A stretch of 17,879 nucleotides of DNA from an uncultured bacterium (GTDB lineage: Bacteria; Bacillota; Clostridia; Lachnospirales; Lachnospiraceae). The notes below the pieces were generated by a model. It saw only the letters and a list, made by a program, of their open reading frames with translations. It did no database searches and was not told where the DNA came from. Shown one piece after another: positions 1 through 7,704 of the stretch. Location of the stretch: NCBI GenBank assembly GCA_905216215.1, contig CAJMSZ010000043.1, positions 1-17,879 on the forward strand. The letters run 5' to 3'. Position numbers and translations under genes: made by a program. How positions within the stretch are numbered: position 1 is the first letter of the stretch; the number at the start of each line of letters is the position of its first letter.

Positions 1-1
1 T

Positions 2-1240
2 AATTTGAGAAATATTTGTGATGAGGTATTTGGCAACTCGAATTTTGTCGCAACAATCGTTTGGCAAAAGAAGTATGCAGCAACGAATGATGCAAAAGGC
101 TTTTCAACAACACATGATTATATCGTTGTATATGCAAAAAATGCTAATAAGATGACACGTAATTTGCTGCCAAGAACGGCAGAGCAAAATGCTCCTTATA
201 AGCATGACGATATGGATGGAAAAGGATTATGGCGAAGCGATAATCTTTTGGTGAAATCCTTTTCACAGTCAGGTGTATATCCGATAATTAATCCGAATAC
301 AGGCGTTGAATATTATCCGCCAGAAGGTAGTTGCTGGAGAGCATCCAGGGATACAATGCAGCAATGGTTATCCGAAAATAGGATTTATTTTGGAAAAGAT
401 GGAAAAGGGGCACCTCAATTAAAGCGGTATCTCAATGAAGTTCAGCAGGGGCGTGTTCCTATTACATGGTGGCCATTTGATGAAGTTGGGCATAATGATG
501 CTGCGAATAAGGAGATGAAAGCACTTTTTGGAACTAAGACTCCGTTCGATACTCCGAAACCTACATCATTAATTAAGCAGATATTGAGAATTGCATCAGA
601 CAAGGATTCTGTTATTCTCGATTTCTTTTCTGGTTCAGCGACAACTGCAGATGCAGTCATGCAACTGAATGCTGAGGATGGAGGAAAACGCAAATATATA
701 ATGATACAAATTCCTGAGACATGCACAAAAGGAAGTTATGGAGCTAAGGCCGGATATAGTAATATTTGTGAAATTGGAATACAGAGGATAAAGCTGGCCG
801 GAGAAAAAATAACCGCAGGTAAGGAAGCAGTTGACGTTGGATTTAGGGTTTTTGAAGTTGATGATAGTAATATGAAAGACGTCTACTACTCAGCAAATGA
901 ATATTCACAATCTACTATTGAAGAGATGTTATATAATATAAAAGATGATAGGACAGCAGAGGACCTGCTATTTGGTTGCCTTATTGAGTGGGGACTTCCA
1001 CTTTCCCTGCCTTACAGTTCAAAAAAGGTTGAAGGATACACAGTTCACAATTACAACCATGGTGATCTGATCGCGTGTTTTGATGAGAATATTCCGGACA
1101 CCGTAATCAAAACCATTGCAAAACAGCAGCCTTTGCGTGTGGTATTCAGAGACAGCAGCTTTGATGGAAGTCCGTCAAAGATTAATGTTGGTGAGATTTT
1201 TAAGCTTATGTCACCGGATACATCAGTGAAAGTAATCTAA
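2..1240 (+). CDS. mod: Type III restriction-modification methyltransferase (Mod), 5'-truncated by window edge
   Basis: C-terminal part (about 412 codons) of a type III DNA methyltransferase, which methylates adenine in an asymmetric site and, with Res, also recognises the DNA for cleavage. The visible start reads NLRNICDEVFGNSNF, the stretch that in this family follows the catalytic DPPY motif, so DPPY and the true start lie before the window; the TTG at 5 is not a real start. The S-adenosylmethionine motif is seen at 611-649 (VILDFFSGSATTA), preceded by the family's KPTSLIKQIL segment. In this class DPPY comes before the cofactor motif, which fits. The C-terminus is intact, ending in TAA at 1238-1240, and res starts a few bases later, as in a mod-res operon. 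No frameshift is seen in the visible part. Confidence 0.93.
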   Translation, partial: NLRNICDEVFGNSNFVATIVWQKKYAATNDAKGFSTTHDYIVVYAKNANKMTRNLLPRTAEQNAPYKHDDMDGKGLWRSDNLLVKSFSQSGVYPIINPNTGVEYYPPEGSCWRASRDTMQQWLSENRIYFGKDGKGAPQLKRYLNEVQQGRVPITWWPFDEVGHNDAANKEMKALFGTKTPFDTPKPTSLIKQILRIASDKDSVILDFFSGSATTADAVMQLNAEDGGKRKYIMIQIPETCTKGSYGAKAGYSNICEIGIQRIKLAGEKITAGKEAVDVGFRVFEVDDSNMKDVYYSANEYSQSTIEEMLYNIKDDRTAEDLLFGCLIEWGLPLSLPYSSKKVEGYTVHNYNHGDLIACFDENIPDTVIKTIAKQQPLRVVFRDSSFDGSPSKINVGEIFKLMSPDTSVKVI

Positions 1241-1253
1241 GGAGAAGATGACA

Positions 1254-4200
1254 ATGAAGCTACAATTTAAGCATCAGAAGTTCCAGGCTGATGCTGCAAA
1301 AGCAGTAGTTGATGTTTTTGCAGGACAGCCGTATCTGACGCCTTCTTATATGATGGACAGGGGTACCGGAACTTACCAGATGTCTTTAACAGATGTGCAG
1401 GATTTCACAGGCTGGGGCAATCAGCGTATTGTACCGGAACTTAATAATCAGATTATTCTGGATCATATTCAGAAGATTCAGAGAGCAAATCAGCTTGAGC
1501 CATCCCCAAGGCTGGAAGGTACATACAATCTCACAATTGAAATGGAGACGGGTGTTGGCAAAACATATACTTACATCAAAACTATGTATGAACTGAATAA
1601 GCATTATGGTTGGAGCAAGTTCATTATCGTTGTTCCAAGTATTGCCATTCGTGAAGGTGTTTATAAATCATTCCAGGTAACACAGGAGCATTTTGCAGAA
1701 GAATATGGCAAGAAAATCCGATTCTTTATTTACAATTCTACGCAGCTCACTGAGATTGACAGATTTGCGTCGGATAACTCTATTAACGCAATGATCATTA
1801 ATTCCCAGGCATTCAATGCAAAGGGCAAAGATGCCAGAAGAATTTATATGAAGCTGGATGAATTTAGGTCCAGAAGACCAATTGATATCATAGCGAAAAC
1901 AAATCCGATTGTCATTATCGATGAACCACAGTCTGTAGAAGGGAAACAGACCAAGAAGAATTTGGAAGAGTTTCATCCACTGATGACACTTCGTTATTCT
2001 GCTACTCATAGAAGTGATAGTATTTATAATATGGTTTATCGCCTGGATGCTATGGAAGCGTATAACAAAAAGCTTGTTAAGAAGATTGCAGTTAAGGGTA
2101 TCCAGAAATCTGGTATCACTGCGACAGACAGCTATGTTTATTTGGAAGGAATCAATCTATCAAAATCCAATCCTACAGCGATAATTCAGTTCCATGCTAA
2201 GGGAACATTAGGGATAAAGACGGTCTCCAGGAAGGTTAGAATTGGATTTAATTTGTATCCGAATTCCGGTGAGATGGAAGAGTACAAGAATAATTTCATT
2301 GTAAAGAGCATCGATGGCCGGGATGACTCTGTTGAGTTCATTAATGGTATCAAGCTTTATGCTGGTGATGTGATTGGTGAAGTGAGTGAAGAACAGTTTC
2401 GTAGAATACAGATTCGTGAGACCATTCTGTCGCATATTGAAAGGGAACGTCAGCTATTCTATAAGGGAATCAAAGTACTTTCACTGTTCTTTATTGATGA
2501 AGTAGAACATTACAGAAAATATGATAAATCCGGAAATCCTGAAAATGGTATTTTTGCAGATATGTTTGAGCAGGAGTATGAGGATATTATCCAGAATTTA
2601 CAACTTGAAATCGGAGAAGATGATTACATCAAATATCTGCAGTGTATCAGTGCAAAGAGCACACACGCGGGATATTTCTCTATCGATAAGAAGGGGCGTA
2701 TGATCAATAGTAAGGTGAGACGTTCGCAAGAGTCATCGGATGATGTTGATGCATATGACCTTATCATGAAGAACAAGGAGCTTCTTTTGAATCGAAATCC
2801 ACAGAAGTCGCCTGTTAGATTTATTTTCTCTCACTCGGCTCTCAGAGAAGGATGGGATAATCCGAATGTATTCCAGATCTGTACTTTGAAGCAGAGCAGC
2901 AGTGACATCCGTAAGCGTCAGGAAGTCGGTCGCGGTATGCGTCTTTGTGTAAATGAGGATGGAGAGCGTATGGACGAGAATGTGCTTGGAGCGGATGTGC
3001 ATAATATCAATGTGCTTACGGTTATTGCCAGTGAGAGCTATGATAAGTTTGCTAAGGGATTACAGTCTGAAATTGCAGAAGCTGTTGGCAGCAGACCGCG
3101 TCAGGTTACAGAGGTTCTATTTGAAAATACCAAAGTGCATGACAAGGATGGTCATGAGGAAATCATTGATTCCGCAATGGCCAGAAGACTTATTCATTAT
3201 ATGATTAGGATGGATTACATTGATGAGAATGCAGCCTTGACAGATAAGTTCTATGAAGACAAGGCTAATGGAGAAGTAAGTTTTGGAGCGGAAATGGATC
3301 AGTACAAGCCAGATTTTATTGATATTCTTGACAGTATTTATGATGATACCAAGATGAAGCCGGAGAATGCCAGAAGTAACAACGTTGAGCTGAAGGTTAA
3401 TCCGGATAAGCTTGCCATGCCGGAATTCCAGGCATTGTGGAGTAAGATTAATGCAAGGACTGCATATGTAGTAGATTTTGACACAGATGAATTGGTTTGC
3501 AAAGCTGTGGCGGCTCTTGATCGTAAGCTTCATGTGCCGAAGATTTTCTTCAAAGTTGAGACTGGTTCCATGAAGGAGATTAGGTCAAAAGACGATTTGC
3601 TTGCCGGTTCCTCATTTGAAAAGCAGAAGTCAGGAACCTATGGCCAGCATAAAGTAGCTGTCAATACAAGTGTTAAATATGATCTCGTTGGGAAATTGGT
3701 TGAAGAAACAGGACTGACAAGAAAAGCAGTAATTCAGATTTTGACGGGAATTCAACCTTCTGTATTCAATCAGTTTAAGGACAATCCGGAAGAATTCATC
3801 ATTCAGGCTGCGAAACTTATCAATAATGAGAAAGCTACAGCAATCATCCAGCATATTACTTATGATGTTCTGGACGACAGATATGATACGAATATTTTTA
3901 CGGATGTTACAATCAAAGGTAAGCTTGATGTAAATGCAATGAAGACTGACAAGCATTTGTTTGATCATATTGTGTATGATTCCACAAATGAGCGTAAGTT
4001 TGCCAGGGCGTTGGATGTGGCATCAGACGTTGCTGTATATGTGAAACTTCCGGATGGATTCTATATTTCTACACCGGTCGGTCATTATAATCCTGACTGG
4101 GCGATTGCATTTAAGAGTGGGACTGTTAAGCATATTTATTTTGTGGCCGAGACGAAGGGGTCTATGGATACAATGGAACTGCGTGGTATTGAGGATGCGA

Positions 4201-4304
4201 AGATTCATTGTGCAAGAGAACATTTCAAGGCAATCAGCGGTGAAAATGTGATTTATGATGTGGTAGACAGTTATCAGGAATTACTTGAGAAGGTGATGAG
4301 ATAA
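1254..4304 (+). CDS. res: Type III restriction endonuclease subunit (Res), DEAD/DEAH helicase plus nuclease
   Basis: Cleaving and ATP-dependent translocating subunit of the type III restriction complex, working with the Mod product upstream. Counting from ATG 1248, superfamily 2 helicase motifs appear in order: Walker A TGVGKT (101-106), DEPQ (225-228), SATH (251-254), REGWDNPN (533-540) and motif VI QEVGRGMR (558-565). The C-terminal nuclease of the PD-(D/E)xK type is seen as PDW (949-951) and ETK (968-970). Length near 1000 residues is normal for Res. Start choice: GGAG at 1241-1244 is only 3 bases from ATG 1248 but 9 bases from ATG 1254, so 1254 is preferred; the difference is two residues. 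All motifs are intact, so the enzyme looks functional. Confidence 0.95.
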   Translation: MKLQFKHQKFQADAAKAVVDVFAGQPYLTPSYMMDRGTGTYQMSLTDVQDFTGWGNQRIVPELNNQIILDHIQKIQRANQLEPSPRLEGTYNLTIEMETGVGKTYTYIKTMYELNKHYGWSKFIIVVPSIAIREGVYKSFQVTQEHFAEEYGKKIRFFIYNSTQLTEIDRFASDNSINAMIINSQAFNAKGKDARRIYMKLDEFRSRRPIDIIAKTNPIVIIDEPQSVEGKQTKKNLEEFHPLMTLRYSATHRSDSIYNMVYRLDAMEAYNKKLVKKIAVKGIQKSGITATDSYVYLEGINLSKSNPTAIIQFHAKGTLGIKTVSRKVRIGFNLYPNSGEMEEYKNNFIVKSIDGRDDSVEFINGIKLYAGDVIGEVSEEQFRRIQIRETILSHIERERQLFYKGIKVLSLFFIDEVEHYRKYDKSGNPENGIFADMFEQEYEDIIQNLQLEIGEDDYIKYLQCISAKSTHAGYFSIDKKGRMINSKVRRSQESSDDVDAYDLIMKNKELLLNRNPQKSPVRFIFSHSALREGWDNPNVFQICTLKQSSSDIRKRQEVGRGMRLCVNEDGERMDENVLGADVHNINVLTVIASESYDKFAKGLQSEIAEAVGSRPRQVTEVLFENTKVHDKDGHEEIIDSAMARRLIHYMIRMDYIDENAALTDKFYEDKANGEVSFGAEMDQYKPDFIDILDSIYDDTKMKPENARSNNVELKVNPDKLAMPEFQALWSKINARTAYVVDFDTDELVCKAVAALDRKLHVPKIFFKVETGSMKEIRSKDDLLAGSSFEKQKSGTYGQHKVAVNTSVKYDLVGKLVEETGLTRKAVIQILTGIQPSVFNQFKDNPEEFIIQAAKLINNEKATAIIQHITYDVLDDRYDTNIFTDVTIKGKLDVNAMKTDKHLFDHIVYDSTNERKFARALDVASDVAVYVKLPDGFYISTPVGHYNPDWAIAFKSGTVKHIYFVAETKGSMDTMELRGIEDAKIHCAREHFKAISGENVIYDVVDSYQELLEKVMR

Positions 4305-4309
4305 TAAAG

Positions 4310-5188
4310 ATGGATATTAGAATACTTCGGTATTTTTTGACCGTGGCGAGAGAACAGAACTTTACGAAAGCTGCAGAACAATTGAATATTACACAGCCCA
4401 CACTTTCAAGACAGCTTGCTGCATTGGAGGAGGAACTTGGCACAGCCCTTTTTATAAGAGGGAGTCGGAGTATTGCACTTACGGAGACTGGGATACTATT
4501 AAAACGAAGAGCCTTGGAAATCATTGATCTGGAAGAAAAAATGCTGGATGAAATTAAGGCGAGAGAAGAGCTGATAGAAGGCACGATTACCATCGGTTGT
4601 GGTGAGTTTGCTGCTGTTGAAACTTTAGCAGAAATTTGTAAGGTGTATAAGAAAAAATACCCAATGGTGCAGATTGCGTTACACACGGCAACGGCAGATT
4701 CAGTATATGAAATGATGAATCAGGGTCTGGTGGACATTGGATTATTTTTGGAACCGGTCAATACAGAAGGACTCGATTATATCAGAATCATGGAAAGTGA
4801 CCATTGGGTTGTTGGCATGAAGCCGGATGATGTATTAGCGGACAAGGAATATATTACAAAAAAGGATCTTCTGGATAAACCACTTATTCTTCCACGGAGA
4901 CAGAATGTACAGAGCGAATTCGCAAATTGGTTTGGCAAGGATTTCAATAAGCTCCATGTATCTTTTATCAGTAATCTTGGAACGAATGCGGGGGTTATGG
5001 CGATTCATGGGCTGGGATATCCGGTTTCGATTGAAGGCGCTGCAAAATATTGGAGAGAAGATTTGATTGTTCAGAGAAGGTTGTATCCTGAAATCACAGC
5101 AAGCACGGTAATTGCATGGAGAAGGAACATTCCATATTCATTGGCCATGAATAAGTTTATAGAAGAAATCAATGCCTTTAAGGCATAA
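4310..5188 (+). CDS. LysR-family transcriptional regulator
   Basis: DNA-binding regulator of 292 residues, the usual LysR length. Residues 1-60 carry the winged helix-turn-helix (RYFLTVAREQNFTKAAEQLN, then TQPTLSRQLAALEEELG); residues from about 90 on are the effector-binding domain. It starts 5 bases after the res stop with no clear promoter in between, so it may be partly read from the restriction operon. The ribosome site would be the weak GAAGGTGATGAG inside the end of res. LysR proteins usually control a neighbouring operon; the flavodoxin gene 116 bases downstream, preceded by a good promoter and a dyad, is the obvious target by position. The effector cannot be told from sequence. Confidence 0.93.
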   Translation: MDIRILRYFLTVAREQNFTKAAEQLNITQPTLSRQLAALEEELGTALFIRGSRSIALTETGILLKRRALEIIDLEEKMLDEIKAREELIEGTITIGCGEFAAVETLAEICKVYKKKYPMVQIALHTATADSVYEMMNQGLVDIGLFLEPVNTEGLDYIRIMESDHWVVGMKPDDVLADKEYITKKDLLDKPLILPRRQNVQSEFANWFGKDFNKLHVSFISNLGTNAGVMAIHGLGYPVSIEGAAKYWREDLIVQRRLYPEITASTVIAWRRNIPYSLAMNKFIEEINAFKA

Positions 5189-5209
5189 AAAATGATTTAA
5201 TATGGGTAT

Positions 5210-5239
5210 TAGACATGATTAGATAATGTGGAATATAAT
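5210..5239 (+). promoter_or_regulatory. Sigma-A-type promoter for the flavodoxin cluster
   Basis: A -35 box TAGACA (5210-5215, five of six matches to TTGACA), an 18-bp spacer and a perfect -10 box TATAAT (5234-5239). The expected start of transcription is near 5246, inside the dyad that follows. It lies between lysR and the flavodoxin gene and would drive 5305 onward. Confidence 0.6.
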
Positions 5240-5240
5240 C

Positions 5241-5281
5241 AATGTGTAAGGTATGAATGAAACATACTTTACACATTTTTT
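5241..5281 (+). terminator. Dyad with T-run after lysR: terminator or operator
   Basis: Arms 5241-5255 and 5263-5277 pair over 15 positions (one G-T pair) around a 7-base loop, followed by a run of T (5276-5281). As RNA this is a textbook intrinsic terminator for lysR. However, the perfect -10 box at 5234-5239 sits directly before it, so the same dyad covers the start region of the flavodoxin transcript and could instead be a regulator's binding site or an attenuator. Confidence 0.6.
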
Positions 5282-5304
5282 ATTTGAATTAAGGAGGAAG
5301 ACTT

Positions 5305-5778
5305 ATGAGTAAAAGATTAGTAGCATATTTTAGCGCCAGTGGAACAACCAGGAAAATAGCAGAGATGATTGCACAGGCGGCAGAAGCTGATTTATATGAA
5401 ATCATGCCGAAGCAGCCATATACAAAGGACGATTTAAATTGGATGGATAAAAAATCCAGAAGCAGTGTGGAGATGGGTGACAAAAAGTTCAGACCGGAAA
5501 TATCTGATACAGATGTTAAGACTGATAAGTACGATGAAATAATCTTAGGATTTCCAATCTGGTGGTATGTAGCGCCTACAATTATGAATACATTTTTGGA
5601 AAGCTATGATTTTACGGGCAAAAAGATTGTATTGTTTGCAACCTCCGGCGGAAGTGGATTTGGAAATACGGTAAGCGAGCTTAAGCCCTCTGCTCCTGAC
5701 GCAGTGATAGTAGAAGGTAAAGTATTTAATAAGGCTACAAAGCAGGAAATTGCAAAATGGGTAAAAAGTATTTCGTAA
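5305..5778 (+). CDS. Flavodoxin (cytosolic, Flavodoxin_4-type)
   Basis: Small FMN-binding electron carrier of 157 residues. The phosphate-binding loop is FSASGTTRKIA near residues 9-19, and GFPIWWYVAPTIMNTFLE near residues 78-95 holds the tryptophans that usually stack near the flavin. No signal peptide is present, so it acts in the cytoplasm. AAGGAGG at about 5291-5297 gives a strong ribosome site for ATG 5305. It is related to the lipoprotein flavodoxin at 6702, with the same layout (FSxxGTT/N, PIWWxxAPxI, ESYD). It leads into the decarboxylase/cupin gene with a short gap. The redox partner cannot be deduced. Confidence 0.92.
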   Translation: MSKRLVAYFSASGTTRKIAEMIAQAAEADLYEIMPKQPYTKDDLNWMDKKSRSSVEMGDKKFRPEISDTDVKTDKYDEIILGFPIWWYVAPTIMNTFLESYDFTGKKIVLFATSGGSGFGNTVSELKPSAPDAVIVEGKVFNKATKQEIAKWVKSIS

Positions 5779-5792
5779 AGAGGGTGGATGAA

Positions 5793-6560
5793 ATGAAAAG
5801 AATTGTACAATCAGCAGGAAGGAATGCTCTGAAAGAGTTTTCGCCGGAATTTGCGCATTTTAATGATGATGTTCTTTTTGGTGAGAACTGGAATAATCAG
5901 GATATTGACCTTAAGACCAGAAGTATCATAACAGTAGTAGCGTTAATGTCCGCCGGGATAACAGACGCATCTTTGATATATCATTTACAGAACGCAAAGG
6001 AACATGGAGTGACACAAAAGGAAATTGCAGCAATTATTTCTCACGTGGCATTCTATGCAGGCTGGCCAAAAGGTTGGGCAGTTTTTAATCTGGCAAAGGA
6101 AGTCTGGCAGCCAGGGGAAGGGGATTTGCCATATGAAGATGAGGCCATGAGAGCACATGCAAAATCAATGGTCTTTCCGATTGGACAGCCTAATGATGCC
6201 TTTGCAAAATATTTTGTAGGACAAAGCTATCTTGCACCTATATCCACAGAGCAGGTTGGAATTTTCAACGTAACCTTTGAACCCGGATGCAGAAATAACT
6301 GGCATATCCATCATGCAAAAAGCGGCGGGGGACAGATTTTAGTATGCGTAGCCGGACGTGGGTTTTATCAGGAAGAAGGCAAGGAAGCGGTAGAAATGAA
6401 ACCGGGTGACTGTATTAACATTCCTGCAGAAGTAAAACACTGGCATGGAGCGGCATCGGATGACTGGTTTTCCCATCTGGCAATTGAGGTGCCGGGAGTG
6501 GATTGTTCCAATGAATGGTGTGAGGCAGTATCGGAGAAAGAGTATGCTGGATTAAGATAA
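5793..6560 (+). CDS. Carboxymuconolactone decarboxylase-like/cupin fusion protein
   Basis: 255-residue two-domain protein. Residues 1 to about 105 match the CMD/AhpD-like fold (RSIITVVALMSAG, NAKEHGVTQKEIAAIISHVAFYAGWP); the redox CxxC of true AhpD is not present. Residues about 150-235 form a cupin with likely metal ligands H171, H173, Q181 and H216 (WHIHHAKSGGGQ, then VKHWHG). Fusions of this kind are common in gut Firmicutes near flavodoxins and aldo/keto reductases, as here; the substrate is unknown. Start choice: an in-frame ATG at 5757 would overlap the flavodoxin gene by 22 bases and add 12 residues, but GAGGGTGG (5780-5787) is well placed for ATG 5793. Confidence 0.85.
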   Translation: MKRIVQSAGRNALKEFSPEFAHFNDDVLFGENWNNQDIDLKTRSIITVVALMSAGITDASLIYHLQNAKEHGVTQKEIAAIISHVAFYAGWPKGWAVFNLAKEVWQPGEGDLPYEDEAMRAHAKSMVFPIGQPNDAFAKYFVGQSYLAPISTEQVGIFNVTFEPGCRNNWHIHHAKSGGGQILVCVAGRGFYQEEGKEAVEMKPGDCINIPAEVKHWHGAASDDWFSHLAIEVPGVDCSNEWCEAVSEKEYAGLR

Positions 6561-6570
6561 GGAGTGTACG

Positions 6571-6680
6571 ATGGAATACGGTAAACTTGGAAATACAGAT
6601 ATCGAAGTATTAAAATTATGCGTGGGCTGCATAAGATAGTTGGTGCAATAGATGAAAATCCGGCGCAAGGTGTTATATAA
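6571..6680 (+). pseudogene. Aldo/keto reductase remnant with large internal deletion
   Basis: A strong ribosome site (AAGGAG, 6559-6564) and ATG 6571 open a reading frame MEYGKLGNTDIEVLKLCVGC, the typical N-terminus of aldo/keto reductases, which then stops at 6637-6639. In another frame, 6630-6680 reads HKIVGAIDENPAQGVI and stop, which looks like the C-terminal tail of such an enzyme. An intact gene is usually near 1 kb; here only about 110 bases remain. The simplest reading is one internal deletion joining the first 20 codons to the last 16 out of frame near 6629-6632. The N-terminal match is convincing; the C-terminal match is from memory of the family. Confidence 0.72.
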
Positions 6681-6701
6681 TAAAGAACGAGGTGTAACCG
6701 T

Positions 6702-7349
6702 ATGAAGAAATATGTATCTGTTATTCTGGGAATTATACTCACAGCCTGTCTGGTTGCATGTGGTAGTTCTGGAAAGGATACAGTAAACGAAAATAATCAA
6801 GAGTTAATAAACCATCAGGAAACATCAGCAGAAAACCAACAGACAGAGGCGGATGCTGATTCTGAGCATAAAAATCAAGAAAAGGTTGCTGTGGTGTATT
6901 TCTCAGGAACGGGAAATACAAGAGAAGCTGCAAATATATTGATGAAGGAAGCGGAAGCTGATATTTTCGAAATTATTCCGGAGGATATATATACTTCGGA
7001 TGATTTAAACTATAACGATGATAATTGCAGGGCAAATCAGGAGATGAATGACGATTCGGCAAGACCTGCTATTCGTAATGATTTAAGTGCCGTATCAGAA
7101 TACAATGTTATTTATCTTGGATATCCCATTTGGTGGGGGACAGCTCCTCGAATTATACAGACATTTATAGAAAGTTATGACATTAGTGGGGCAACGGTCT
7201 ATGTGTTTTGCACATCAGGAAGCAGTGAAATTGAACAGAGCATATCGGATTTACAGAAACTGTATCCTGATGTAAATATTGCAGGAGGAAAAAGACTAAA
7301 CAACGTAACTGAGGTAGACGTAAAAGAATGGATAAATAGCCTGCATTGA
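6702..7349 (+). CDS. Lipoprotein flavodoxin
   Basis: 215-residue protein with a lipoprotein signal peptide: MKKYVSVILGII, a hydrophobic core and the lipobox LVAC with Cys20, so it should be anchored on the outer face of the membrane. A linker rich in Asn, Gln and Glu (about 21-62) is followed by a flavodoxin domain: FMN loop YFSGTGNTREA, GYPIWWGTAPRIIQTFIESYD and CTSGSSEI. GAGGTG (6689-6694) gives the ribosome site. It closes the redox cluster, with a terminator 42 bases past its stop. It would pair with the cytosolic flavodoxin at 5305 in redox work on two sides of the membrane, but its partner is not visible here. Confidence 0.9.
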   Translation: MKKYVSVILGIILTACLVACGSSGKDTVNENNQELINHQETSAENQQTEADADSEHKNQEKVAVVYFSGTGNTREAANILMKEAEADIFEIIPEDIYTSDDLNYNDDNCRANQEMNDDSARPAIRNDLSAVSEYNVIYLGYPIWWGTAPRIIQTFIESYDISGATVYVFCTSGSSEIEQSISDLQKLYPDVNIAGGKRLNNVTEVDVKEWINSLH

Positions 7350-7390
7350 AAAGAAATCTTACGAAAGGGCTAGTTTGTTGAATTCACAGG

Positions 7391-7421
7391 GGCAGCGTTT
7401 TGAGACGCTGCCTTCGTTTTT
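7391..7421 (+). terminator. Intrinsic terminator of the redox cluster
   Basis: Perfect 8-bp stem (7391-7398 GGCAGCGT with 7405-7412 ACGCTGCC), 6-base loop, then CTTCG and a five-T run ending at 7421. It lies 42 bases after the lipoprotein flavodoxin stop. Confidence 0.85.
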
Positions 7422-7480
7422 GGGGAATAAAACAGATTTTGCATTATTCCGTTATTTTGAAAGACGTTGTTCCGATGTTG

Positions 7481-7509
7481 TTGATATTGTTCCGTTAAAC
7501 CGGTATACT
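7481..7509 (+). promoter_or_regulatory. Strong sigma-A-type promoter ahead of the macro-domain operon
   Basis: -35 TTGATA (7481-7486), exact 17-bp spacer, -10 TATACT (7504-7509). A start near 7516 would transcribe the HTH stub and then the macro, vWA and glycohydrolase genes; no terminator is seen before 7705. Confidence 0.65.
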
Positions 7510-7534
7510 ATAGGGTGGATTGGAGGGATAGTCT

Positions 7535-7674
7535 ATGTTTATGACAGTAAAACAGGCTTCTGAAAAATGGGGCATTTGTATTATGTAAAAGATAATCTTT
7601 CTGCAATGGAAAATCTGTTTGCAGGATACATCAATGCGAGGTTGGATATGTATTTGGATATGTTGCAGGACTAA
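7535..7674 (+). pseudogene. Remnant of a small helix-turn-helix gene
   Basis: A good ribosome site (GGAGGG, 7522-7527) precedes ATG 7535, which reads MFMTVKQASEKWGICIM and stops at 7586-7588. The stretch MTVKQASEKWGI is the start of the small MerR/excisionase-type DNA-binding proteins common in Firmicutes, which normally go on for about 50-60 more residues. The following bases to 7674 hold a second short open stretch (7606-7674, NLFAGYINARLDMYLDMLQD) that I cannot assign. The rest of 7350-7704 contains only the terminator and promoter listed separately. Confidence 0.5.
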
Positions 7675-7704
7675 CCGACCTGCTTTTGAATTGGGAGGTC
7701 GCCT

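Noticed and set aside
442..726. Minus-strand frame of 94 codons inside mod
   Set aside because: It lies opposite a clear coding region, has no ribosome site and a Ser/Cys-rich shadow composition.
3117..3533. Minus-strand frame of 138 codons inside res
   Set aside because: Shadow of res, with no recognisable domain or ribosome site.
7375..7563. Plus-strand frame of 62 codons across the terminator and promoter
   Set aside because: It starts before a clear terminator stem and runs through a near-consensus promoter; no convincing ribosome site or domain.
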